This document shows, piece by piece, positions 1 through 6,462 of a DNA stretch of 10,907 nt. How positions within the stretch are numbered: the stretch's first letter is position 1; each line of letters starts with the position of its first letter. Under the pieces are notes generated by a model, which was given only the letters and a program-made list of their open reading frames with translations, was not told the origin of the DNA and did not search any database. Source of the DNA: DASYRX01 sp035253645 (lineage in GTDB: Bacteria; Gemmatimonadota; Gemmatimonadetes; Gemmatimonadales; Gemmatimonadaceae); contig DATFBW010000188.1 of the NCBI GenBank assembly GCA_035253645.1, forward strand, positions 1 to 10,907, read 5' to 3'. The translations under genes and the position numbers were made by a program.

Positions 1-29
1 AAAAAAAAAGGCCGCTCGCGAGAGCGGCC
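1..29 (-). terminator. Rho-independent terminator for minus-strand transcript
   Basis: Read on the minus strand, a perfect 8-bp GC-rich stem (GGCCGCTC at 22-29 pairing with GAGCGGCC at 10-17) encloses a 4-nt loop and is followed by nine T residues (1-9) that run to the window edge. This is a textbook intrinsic terminator. It lies 23 nt past the stop codon of the 58-residue minus-strand gene at 53-229 and supports that gene being transcribed. A copy of the repeated octamer GCCTAACG (27-34) overlaps the base of the stem. Confidence 0.9.
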
Positions 30-52
30 TAACGAGCAGCGGTGACGCGCCG

Positions 53-229
53 TTACGCGGTCGGTGGATCTTTCATCCGTGTACGGGAAACGCCCATCAC
101 GATCCCCAGCCCTAAAAGGATGATGCAGGTAATGCCGATCCACACTTGCGGCACGCCAGCCTCTATCAGCGCCCACGCGACGCCAATGATGACTATGAAG
201 AATCCGAGGATATAGAGAGCGAAGGACAT
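53..229 (-). CDS. Small two-helix membrane protein (58 aa), hypothetical
   Basis: A 58-codon frame runs from ATG (227-229) to TAA (53-55). The start is supported by a GGAG ribosome site (235-238) with a 5-nt spacer, and the end by the intrinsic terminator 23 nt downstream. The product begins MSFALYILGFFIVIIGVAWA and has two hydrophobic stretches, about residues 4-22 and 29-46, separated by a short polar turn (IEAGVPQ). A short basic/polar tail (SRTRMKDPPTA) follows. This pattern predicts a helical-hairpin inner-membrane protein. I recognise no family and assign no function. It follows the DUF1360-like gene by 76 nt on the same strand, so the two may share a transcript. The coding case rests on the ribosome site, the hydrophobic pattern and the terminator together. 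Confidence 0.75.
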   Translation of the reverse strand: MSFALYILGFFIVIIGVAWALIEAGVPQVWIGITCIILLGLGIVMGVSRTRMKDPPTA

Positions 230-239
230 AAGAGCTCCA

Positions 240-279
240 GGTCGGAGGTCGGAGCTGTGCTCAGAGTGCCAAGCTCCGA
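240..279. repeat. Imperfect stem and short tandem repeat between two minus-strand genes
   Basis: The gap between the two left-most genes holds a perfect 8-bp inverted repeat, TCGGAGCT (249-256) and AGCTCCGA (272-279), with a 15-nt loop. Just before it GGTCGGA occurs twice in tandem (240-253). There is no T tract after the stem, so it is not a standard terminator. It could be an RNA processing or attenuation structure between the two genes, or have no function. Confidence 0.4.
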
Positions 280-305
280 GCTATGCCATATGCAAACCGT
301 ACGCC

Positions 306-701
306 CTATTTCTGGTTGTTCTCCTCTTGTGCGGCCTCCTCGGCAGCGATCTCGACCTTTTCGCGCTTGATATCCAAGCGCAAACGGCCGAACAAACCCA
401 TATACATGTTTGCCACCCAGACGAGCGCGAAGCCGGAGATTACGTAGCCGCGCCAGTCGTCGAGCAGAAGCCGATATCGCGTCATAACGAGAAAAGCGAT
501 CGTCACCCAGTGGCTGAAACAGAACTCGCACGTGAACAGCGTGACGAACTTGCGAAGCCATAGCGATCGGCTGCGGTCACCACGCTCCACGAGCCACTCG
601 CGTGGTTCGCGGAAAATCTCCTCGTGAGTCACCGTCCACGCGATCGATGCGATTGGAAGCGCGAGGATAAACAGCGCCAACAGCGGGCGGTCGTTGAGCA
701 T
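306..701 (-). CDS. DUF1360-like membrane protein with CxxC motif
   Basis: The 131-residue product has a hydrophobic N-terminus (about residues 6-22), the stretch TVTHEEIFREPREWL, then FTCEFCFSHWV with Cys58 and Cys61, a hydrophobic segment that starts there (about 62-73) and another at about 86-105. It ends in a charged Glu-rich tail (residues 108-131). The arrangement of an 'IFR.PREWL'-type segment followed by a CxxC just before a membrane helix resembles the uncharacterised DUF1360 family. The match is from memory of the pattern, so the family name is moderately sure and the function is unknown. The Cys pair could bind metal or be redox-active. The ATG at 701 has no convincing Shine-Dalgarno sequence. 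The gene lies divergently from topoisomerase IB and probably leads into the 58-residue membrane gene. It contains no copy of the octamer common elsewhere in the window. Confidence 0.7.
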   Translation of the reverse strand: MLNDRPLLALFILALPIASIAWTVTHEEIFREPREWLVERGDRSRSLWLRKFVTLFTCEFCFSHWVTIAFLVMTRYRLLLDDWRGYVISGFALVWVANMYMGLFGRLRLDIKREKVEIAAEEAAQEENNQK

Positions 702-823
702 GTGCCAGGGTTGGATCAGCCAAGCCTATCGCATGAGACGTGCACGCGAGCGCGCTTGGGCGCCGTTTCTTGCTATTAAGAAAACCAATCAGGCATGCTC
801 AAGCATTCGACCGAGCTCAGCTG
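702..823. promoter_or_regulatory. Divergent intergenic region, probable promoters for both flanking genes
   Basis: This 122-bp spacer separates the starts of the DUF1360-like gene (minus) and topoisomerase IB (plus), so it should hold promoters in both directions. It contains an AT-rich patch, unusual in this sequence, with an inverted repeat TTTCTT (766-771) / AAGAAA (778-783) around a 6-nt loop that includes a weak -10-like TATTAA (774-779). I could not pair this with a good -35 box, so no promoter is called exactly. If topoisomerase IB really starts at the alternative GTG at 740, the patch would be coding. Confidence 0.35.
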
Positions 824-1939
824 ATGTCGCAGCAGGCAGCACAAACTTCCAGTCAGAGAGCGCGACGGCGTCGGAAGCGCAGCCGGATCGATCCATTCAT
901 GGCTCCTATGGAGTCAGCGGGCATGGCGCAGCTGCGTTATGTCCGCGATCAGTCCCCGGGGATCCGACGACTGCGTACGGGTCGCGGTTTTACATATCGC
1001 GACGCGATGGGTTCACCGATAACGGATAAGCCGACGCTGGCGCGCATCCGCGCGCTTGTAATTCCGCCGGCATGGACGGACGTTTGGATCTGCTCGGTGC
1101 CTAACGGGCACCTGCAGGCCACAGGCCGCGACGCGAGGCGCCGCAAGCAATACCGGTATCATCCCCGCTGGCGTCAGGTGCGGAACGAGACCAAATACGA
1201 GCGCCTCATACCATTTGCGGCGACGCTACCGCGCATCCGCCAGCAAGTGAAGGAGCACCTGGCGCTTCCTGGTTTGCCCCGAGAGAAGGTTCTGGCGATG
1301 ATCGTGCGCCTGCTCGAAACGACGTTTATCCGCGTCGGCAACGAGGAGTATGCGCGCAGCAACGGCTCGTACGGCCTAACGACGCTCCGGAACCATCACG
1401 TCCGCATAGATCGCGGCCGGACGGAGCTGCGGTTCAAGGGGAAGAGTGGAAAGCCGCATGGCGTCGCGGTGACCGATCGACGCCTGGCTCGCCTCGTGAG
1501 GCAACTGCGCGATTTGCCCGGACAGGAGCTATTCCAGTACCTCGACGAGACCGAGACGCCACAACCGATCGATTCCGCCGATGTCAATCAATACCTGCGC
1601 GAAATCTCGGGAGAGGACTTCAGTGCGAAGGACTTTCGCACGTGGGCCGGAACCCTGTTGGCCGCGCGTCACCTGGCTGGGTGCACATCCGACAACGGCA
1701 CCGAAGCAAAAGCCTACGCCGTCGCCGCGATCAAAGACGTAGCGCAGCAATTGGGCAACACCGTGGCCGTTTGCCGGTCGTGTTATATCCATCCGCTGGT
1801 GCTGAACGCGCTGGGCGATGCCGCAACTGCCGCGCGCTGGCGCCGGATGGCGTTAGGCAAATCACGCAACGGGCTGAACGCGGAGGAGCGACGCCTGGTG
1901 CGCTTCCTCACCCACGCAAACCAGGCTGTGGCCGCCTAA
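824..1939 (+). CDS. DNA topoisomerase IB (poxvirus/eukaryotic type)
   Basis: This enzyme relaxes supercoiled DNA by cutting one strand through a 3'-phosphotyrosine and resealing it without ATP. The family pattern is clear over the whole length (numbering from the ATG at 824, 371 aa): an N-terminal clamp domain with IPPAWTDVWIC and GHLQATGRDA (about 80-105), and a catalytic domain with FIRVGNEEY, GLTTLRNHHV, FKGKSGK, KDFRTW and CRSCYIHP. By alignment with the vaccinia enzyme the active-site set is Arg170, Lys207, Arg272, Asn312 and nucleophile Tyr321. Asn replaces the viral His, as known for the Deinococcus enzyme. An in-frame GTG at 740 would add 28 residues. I prefer 824 because homology begins near 'LRYVRDQSPGIRR' and a basic linker precedes it, but neither start has a strong ribosome site. 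The TAA stop lies within a GCCTAACG octamer. It is the only plus-strand gene here and has no operon partner. Confidence 0.95.
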   Translation: MSQQAAQTSSQRARRRRKRSRIDPFMAPMESAGMAQLRYVRDQSPGIRRLRTGRGFTYRDAMGSPITDKPTLARIRALVIPPAWTDVWICSVPNGHLQATGRDARRRKQYRYHPRWRQVRNETKYERLIPFAATLPRIRQQVKEHLALPGLPREKVLAMIVRLLETTFIRVGNEEYARSNGSYGLTTLRNHHVRIDRGRTELRFKGKSGKPHGVAVTDRRLARLVRQLRDLPGQELFQYLDETETPQPIDSADVNQYLREISGEDFSAKDFRTWAGTLLAARHLAGCTSDNGTEAKAYAVAAIKDVAQQLGNTVAVCRSCYIHPLVLNALGDAATAARWRRMALGKSRNGLNAEERRLVRFLTHANQAVAA

Positions 1940-1946
1940 CGTCCTT

Positions 1947-1970
1947 ACCTCAGACCTCAGACCTCAGACC
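1947..1970. repeat. Tandem heptamer ACCTCAG x3 between convergent genes
   Basis: ACCTCAG occurs three times head to tail (1947-1967), followed by a partial ACC, in the 39-bp gap between the stop codons of topoisomerase IB and the metallophosphoesterase. There is no clear hairpin with a T tract in this gap, so the convergent transcripts have no visible intrinsic terminator. A related degenerate GGTCGGA doublet lies at 240-253. Confidence 0.6.
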
Positions 1971-1978
1971 GCTGCCGC

Positions 1979-2938
1979 CTAGTGACACTTCCCCTGGCCG
2001 GGATCCCACACGCGCCGCTGCGTGTCGATGAAGGCCCACTGGTACCCCTCCTTGCCTAACGTGATCTTGAGGATGCCAAAGTGGCCTTCGACGCGAGCGG
2101 CGGAGCCGGGTGCCGGCGTATTGAAGCCGCGCAGCGTACCGCCGCCGGTGCCGACCACGAAGGAAGGAATGCCCTTGAGCGTGTCCAACACGCCGGCCGG
2201 ATTCAACGGACGGAACCGTTCATAGACGTGCTCGTGCCCTGTCACGACTACGTCGGCGTCAGCCTCGTAGAGGATCGTGAAAAAGCTGGACACGAGCGGG
2301 TCATTGCCGTGATAACTCGACGCGAACCGGGGATGATGCCAATAGGCGAGGGTACACTTCTTCCCCTTGGTCTTGAGATCCTCGCGCAGCCAATCCTCTT
2401 GCGCTTTCCGCTCCTCCGTGGAGTAGCGCGAATTCCGCGCGATCTCGCTGTTGAGCGCGATGATGTGCCACTCTCCCAGATCGAAGCTGTAATAGCCCTT
2501 CCTCGGCGAGCCGGCCACTTCACCAAAGTACCGGTAATACGGCGATGAAAAATCGGACTCGTGCTCGTGATTGCCTGGCACGGGTCGCATACGCTTCCTG
2601 ATAAGCTTGGTGGTATCGCCCCACGATTCCCCGTAACACTCCGTGAAGTCGCGCCAGGAGCCCGAAGGGTACGCCAGATCGCCTAACCCGGCGATTGCGT
2701 CCTTCACGTTGGCAGCGCTGTCGGCGCGCAGGATGCTGTCCACAATCACGGCGGTGAGCTCATCGCCGCGCGACTCGCACGACGCGATATCGCCAACGGC
2801 AATCAAAACAGCGCCGCCAGCTTCAGCGACTAACTCTGCAGAAGCGGTTGCCGGTGGTGGCGTGAGCTGAACCGGCGGTGGACAGCCGAGTGCGCCGGCC
2901 AAGAGCATACCGATGAGAAATCCGGGTATTCCACGCAT
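1979..2938 (-). CDS. Exported calcineurin-like metallophosphoesterase, probable lipoprotein
   Basis: This is a two-metal phosphoesterase of the purple acid phosphatase-like calcineurin fold (319 aa). The motif order is complete: VGDIAS (Asp50), GDLAYPSG (Asp87, Tyr90), VPGNHEHE (Asn123, His124), AYWHHPRF (His201/202) and VVTGHEHVYERF (His235, His237). These are the expected metal ligands, so it should be active on phosphate mono- or diesters; the substrate is unknown. The N-terminus is hydrophobic and ends in LLAGALGC, giving a plausible lipobox with Cys19, then a Pro-rich linker (20-35). This predicts a lipid anchor and action outside the cytoplasm. It starts 39 nt after the kinase-like/barrel gene and ends the operon. 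Phosphoesterase domains of this type are, as I recall, fused to the same kinase-like/barrel module in some other bacteria. If so, the adjacency here points to a shared pathway. The ATG start has AGGA directly abutting it, a poor ribosome site. Confidence 0.92.
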   Translation of the reverse strand: MRGIPGFLIGMLLAGALGCPPPVQLTPPPATASAELVAEAGGAVLIAVGDIASCESRGDELTAVIVDSILRADSAANVKDAIAGLGDLAYPSGSWRDFTECYGESWGDTTKLIRKRMRPVPGNHEHESDFSSPYYRYFGEVAGSPRKGYYSFDLGEWHIIALNSEIARNSRYSTEERKAQEDWLREDLKTKGKKCTLAYWHHPRFASSYHGNDPLVSSFFTILYEADADVVVTGHEHVYERFRPLNPAGVLDTLKGIPSFVVGTGGGTLRGFNTPAPGSAARVEGHFGILKITLGKEGYQWAFIDTQRRVWDPGQGKCH

Positions 2939-2977
2939 TCCTGAAGTGTCTGTTTGAACTCACAAGAGAACACGCGA

Positions 2978-5551
2978 TCAAAACGCAAAGCCCGTTCCGA
3001 TTATGAGCCTCCGTTCAGGCCGATTGGTATGCAAGATCTGGATGCTGTATTTCGGGCTCAGCAGTCCAATCCATCCTCCTACCCCCTGCGCACTATGCCA
3101 GGTTCCGGGTGATTCTCCGTCGACATAGACTCGACCAGCTTCCATGAATCCGATCGCGCCGATGTTCCAGGGCAGGAACCAGTTGAAGCGTGCGATCGGC
3201 AGTCGGAGCTCGGTTGTGCCATGCAGCGCCGCATCGCCTGCGAACCGCTGACGGTGCATGGTCCGCAAAGACCTTCTGCCACCGACGAACGCGGATTCAA
3301 AATACGGCGCGTCACCGAACACTCTCTTGGCGCCCCCGCGCAGAGCAATCGTGGGCCGCGTTAGGATAGGAATCGTTAGGTAGGTCGTGGCGAGCGCCGA
3401 TACCTCGCCGAAGGGCTCGCTGACATCCAGCAGCGCGGGATAATACGAGGCTGTTGCAAGGAGGGTGAAACCGCGCGTGGACTCACTGTCCCGCGTATCT
3501 TCTTGCGCGCGGAGCTGGAGTCCGGCCTGACCGAAACGCGGAAAACCTAACGGTACTTCTTCGGCGATGAACGTGTCGGGCACACTGTCCGTCGTCACAT
3601 ACTTGAAGATCGGTCCCAGCGACAGATCGCCCTCACGGCTTATGGCGAATCCAACGGCCGGTCGGAACATCCATTGCGTCTGGCTCACGTCGAAGAACGC
3701 GTCATCCGAGTCCTCGACGGTGTTCCCGAAACCGCGAAACTCTACAATTTCGAGCTGGGACATTTCCGCATCGAGCAGGTAGTGAAGCTGCGAGCTTTCG
3801 ATGCGTCTGTCTGCTTCGAAGCCCAGCCTGAATGCGCTCACTTTCGTTGCGTATTCAACCTCGAAAGCTGTTTTGCTCTTGTACGGCATGTAGCGGAAGC
3901 CATATGTCTTACGCTGGTAGCCGATTTTGCTGACGATGCCGAGGCCGGATCCGGAGCCGAATCCGATTGTTGGCCCTGCGCTCGCACCGCGATCCTTCAG
4001 CGGTGGATACTGTTTGCCGAAGGCTTTGACCCAGGGGCGACGATTGAAGATCGTGTCCTTCCCGTATTTGATGTCGTCCACGGTGCCGCGATCATAAAGC
4101 CGCGTTAGGCGCGTGCGGCCGTCGACAAGCGACGAATCGACGAGCGTATTCGTTCCGTTGCCGCCGATGACGCGCACGAAGATTCCGCCGGTGCCATTCC
4201 CTGTGACGAGCGCGCGGTCATCTCCGCCATGCATGTACAAGCGGATCTCGCGCGTTTCGCCGTCCTTGAAGCGCCGGTTGAACCAGGGTGTCGCATCACC
4301 CCGCTGAATGCGCACGATCACGTCACCGCCCTCGCGGGTAACAATTGCCCGATCAGCGCTGTCGGTCGCATGAATCTCGGGAGTTTCCGCAATCAGGCCG
4401 TAAAACTCGTTCGCGACGTTATGCAACTTGTCGCGGCGAGATCGGAGCTTCGCGATGAGATCTCCGTGCAGAGGTAGATACTCCCGCGGCATGCGGCCCA
4501 CGGCGGTATCGATCACTGCATCCGTGATGCGGCCCTTGAGCCATGTGGCGATCGAGTCCCAAACAGGGCGCTCCAATTCAACGAGCAACCGTTGATCGAG
4601 ATCGATGACGGCGCCAAGAAAGGCGCGCAGTCTGGGATAATCCGCGTCAAAGGAAACGAGGTTGGGTTTTACGATGCGCGCGACGCGCATCAACAGGCCT
4701 TTATGGTTCACGAAGGCCGCATCGCGATCACGTGGCATCGGCACCCACACGACTTCGTCGCCGCCGGTGGAACCGGCGAGACGTGGTTGGATCCGGACCC
4801 AGCGCCACTGGTTCAGGTGCCGGTCGTTGTCATTGACGAGCAGATCGATGAGGCGTGCCGTGAGATACGCGCGCGAATCGACACGATGCCGCGCATCGGC
4901 ATTGATGCGCTCGAGCAGCTCCTCGCTGTCCAGAATCTCGACCGCGCCGCCAAGACCGGGACCCTCTTCGGGCATCATGCCGCGATCTTCGATCGCGCCG
5001 AGCTTGCCGGCGAACTCTTCACGGAACTTGCCTAACGCAACATCGTTAGGCATGACGTAGAGAATGGGCGTCGGATGGATGATGCCGGCGGCCTCCAGAA
5101 ACGGTGGCACCGCGAGCGGGCCCGTCGGGTGCAGGGCGCTCAACCCATCGCGGAAGACATCGGCGACAATCGTGTTCTCATACGGCTCCAGGTGTACGAG
5201 CCGATCCTTGTAGACAGGCCGAAAGGCGTAGTGGCGCCCGTCGGCTCCGACGAATCGCAGCGACGTAGTCTGGGCGCTGCCCCCGGTATCCGTCGGCTTG
5301 AGGCCGCCCGCGAACCGCCGCAGATCGAGCACCGCGACCTTGATCGGGGTCGTCCACACGTTGCGCCAATTGTCCCCTAACAACGAGCGCTGCAGCGAGC
5401 CCGCGGCGTAGTGCCGGTTCGCGATGACAACCACGCTGTCCTTCGCCGGCGGAACCTTCGTGAGATCCTGCGCGGCGGCCAAGTGCGCCAACGCAAAGGC
5501 GCTGAGCGCCGCGGCCAGGGCGAGGCGGATGGAGGCTTCTATATGTCTCAT
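2978..5551 (-). CDS. Exported kinase-like domain fused to Omp85/BamA-type outer-membrane barrel
   Basis: The 857-aa product has a signal peptide (about 1-27, ending HLAAAQ). Residues 95-290 look like an atypical kinase: SLRFVGADGRHYAFRPVYKD offers a lysine (Lys115) in a nucleotide-loop position, RLIDLLVNDNDRHLNQWRW (233-251) resembles an HipA/Fam20/PI-kinase catalytic loop with Asp243 and His245, and PRDRDAAF (273-280) gives the metal-binding Asp. Residues about 395-480 form a beta-rich, Gly/Asp-rich segment (MHGGDDRALVTGN, VIGGNGTNTLVD). From about 525 the alternating pattern is that of an Omp85-family barrel, including FRGFGN (605-610), the loop-6-like GGRRSLRTMHRQRFAGD (757-773), TELRLP and a terminal Phe (GTGFAF) suited to BAM recognition. 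The start is supported by an ATGA overlap with the upstream gene and an AGGTGG site. The kinase assignment is by motif only. The loop-6 'RGF/Y' is replaced by 'RTM'. No POTRA repeats are evident. Confidence 0.85.
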   Translation of the reverse strand: MRHIEASIRLALAAALSAFALAHLAAAQDLTKVPPAKDSVVVIANRHYAAGSLQRSLLGDNWRNVWTTPIKVAVLDLRRFAGGLKPTDTGGSAQTTSLRFVGADGRHYAFRPVYKDRLVHLEPYENTIVADVFRDGLSALHPTGPLAVPPFLEAAGIIHPTPILYVMPNDVALGKFREEFAGKLGAIEDRGMMPEEGPGLGGAVEILDSEELLERINADARHRVDSRAYLTARLIDLLVNDNDRHLNQWRWVRIQPRLAGSTGGDEVVWVPMPRDRDAAFVNHKGLLMRVARIVKPNLVSFDADYPRLRAFLGAVIDLDQRLLVELERPVWDSIATWLKGRITDAVIDTAVGRMPREYLPLHGDLIAKLRSRRDKLHNVANEFYGLIAETPEIHATDSADRAIVTREGGDVIVRIQRGDATPWFNRRFKDGETREIRLYMHGGDDRALVTGNGTGGIFVRVIGGNGTNTLVDSSLVDGRTRLTRLYDRGTVDDIKYGKDTIFNRRPWVKAFGKQYPPLKDRGASAGPTIGFGSGSGLGIVSKIGYQRKTYGFRYMPYKSKTAFEVEYATKVSAFRLGFEADRRIESSQLHYLLDAEMSQLEIVEFRGFGNTVEDSDDAFFDVSQTQWMFRPAVGFAISREGDLSLGPIFKYVTTDSVPDTFIAEEVPLGFPRFGQAGLQLRAQEDTRDSESTRGFTLLATASYYPALLDVSEPFGEVSALATTYLTIPILTRPTIALRGGAKRVFGDAPYFESAFVGGRRSLRTMHRQRFAGDAALHGTTELRLPIARFNWFLPWNIGAIGFMEAGRVYVDGESPGTWHSAQGVGGWIGLLSPKYSIQILHTNRPERRLIIGTGFAF
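5030..5051. repeat. Inverted pair of the GCCTAACG octamer (8-bp arms, 6-nt loop)
   Basis: GCCTAACG (5030-5037) and CGTTAGGC (5044-5051) are perfect reverse complements separated by CAACAT. They can form an 8-bp hairpin inside the coding region of the kinase-like/barrel gene, where they encode Pro-Asn and Leu-Gly (VMPNDVALGKF). There is no T tract, and a terminator here would truncate the operon, so I read it as two facing copies of the dispersed motif. Confidence 0.8.
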
Positions 5552-6462
5552 GGTGCCACCTGAGTGGCTGGCGCCAACGGCCAGCGGTAGAGCGTTAGGG
5601 TTGCCGCGGCGCGCGTGGCTTCGTCAGCAACGATCAGAATGCCGTCTTCGGTGATGGCGAGCCCTTCGGGCTGCCCGTGCTGTTCCGCGTTAGGTAGCGG
5701 GAAGGACCCGACGACCGCGCCGTTAGGCGTGATCTCTATGATCGCCTTCTCCTGGGCCGCGACGAGGATATAGTGTCCTGTCGTCGGATCTATCGTGATG
5801 TCCGTCGGCCGCAGCGTACGCCACGCGTTCTCGCCGATGGCCTGGCGCAGCGGGACTGTGAGCACCGAGGTCGCGGCCCCGGGCGTGAGAGGCCACACGT
5901 AAATCACAATGTGGCCGCGCAGATTCTTCTTCTCGACGTTTTTGCAAGGCAGAAGCAGCGCGGCTCGGCGCGAGTCGTATGCAACGCCCTCGAATTCGCA
6001 CTCCCGGCCCAGCCGCGTGTCATGCAGCTCGTAACGCACTCGCTCGTTGTTCGCTCCCTCGCGGAATACGTACAAGTTGCCGTTGCTCGTCACCATGTAG
6101 ATGGAGCCTTTCGCGATTGTGATTCCTTCGAAGTCGGCGCGCGCATTGATGGAGAATTCCTTGAGCAGCACGCCGCGCCGAGGATCCAGTACCGCGATGC
6201 GGCCAAGCTCGTCGCCGTGCGCGAGTAGCCGACCATCGCTCGTGCGCGCGAGCCCTGAGACTTCATTGAGCCCTGGTGGCAGGACCCAGCGAGCGACCGG
6301 GACGGAACGCGCGGCGCTGGAAACGGAATCGGCCAGCCGTTCCTCGAGCATGCTGACGCGTTCCGCCAGGAGCACGGAGTCCCGGCCCGAGATCTGGCCG
6401 CGGAAGTCGCAGGCGGCCAAAGCAACGAGCAGGACGCGCGCGACGCGCCTAACGACAATCAC
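5548..6462 (-). CDS. SdiA-regulated-type beta-propeller lipoprotein
   Basis: The 304-aa product starts with a basic, hydrophobic leader and lipobox (LLVALAAC, Cys18), followed by a short coiled-coil-like stretch (about 29-48, LLAERVSMLEERLADSVSS). A repeat domain fills the rest. The motif 'E-[SG]-[GV]-hydrophobic' recurs at blade-like spacing: LNEVSGLA (65-72), ADFEGIT (109-115), CEFEGVA (155-161) and GQPEGLA (263-269). Together with HGDELGRIAVLD (82-93) this fits the SdiA-regulated (YjiK-like) propeller family, whose molecular role is unsettled. Asp follows the lipobox Cys, a +2 residue that in E. coli favours inner-membrane retention; this may not hold here. The start is GTG at 6462, giving a GTGA overlap with the upstream gene and an AGGAG site 8 nt upstream. 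The end overlaps the barrel gene by ATGA. Such tight coupling suggests it works with the barrel protein, perhaps as a periplasmic binding partner. Confidence 0.85.
   Translation of the reverse strand: MIVVRRVARVLLVALAACDFRGQISGRDSVLLAERVSMLEERLADSVSSAARSVPVARWVLPPGLNEVSGLARTSDGRLLAHGDELGRIAVLDPRRGVLLKEFSINARADFEGITIAKGSIYMVTSNGNLYVFREGANNERVRYELHDTRLGRECEFEGVAYDSRRAALLLPCKNVEKKNLRGHIVIYVWPLTPGAATSVLTVPLRQAIGENAWRTLRPTDITIDPTTGHYILVAAQEKAIIEITPNGAVVGSFPLPNAEQHGQPEGLAITEDGILIVADEATRAAATLTLYRWPLAPATQVAP

Noticed and set aside
740..823. GTG at 740 as the topoisomerase IB start
   Set aside because: It would add 28 residues without family resemblance and would consume the AT-rich patch of the divergent spacer. 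It is still possible, because neither start has a strong ribosome site.
4592..5035. Plus-strand open frame of 147 codons opposite the kinase-like/barrel gene
   Set aside because: It is antisense to a gene with clear domain motifs throughout. Its product has no recognisable pattern, as expected from long chance frames in GC-rich DNA. The same applies to frames at 3674-4108 and 5075-5380.
5030..5051. Octamer hairpin as a transcription terminator
   Set aside because: No T tract follows on either strand, and it lies inside a continuous coding frame with conserved residues on both sides.
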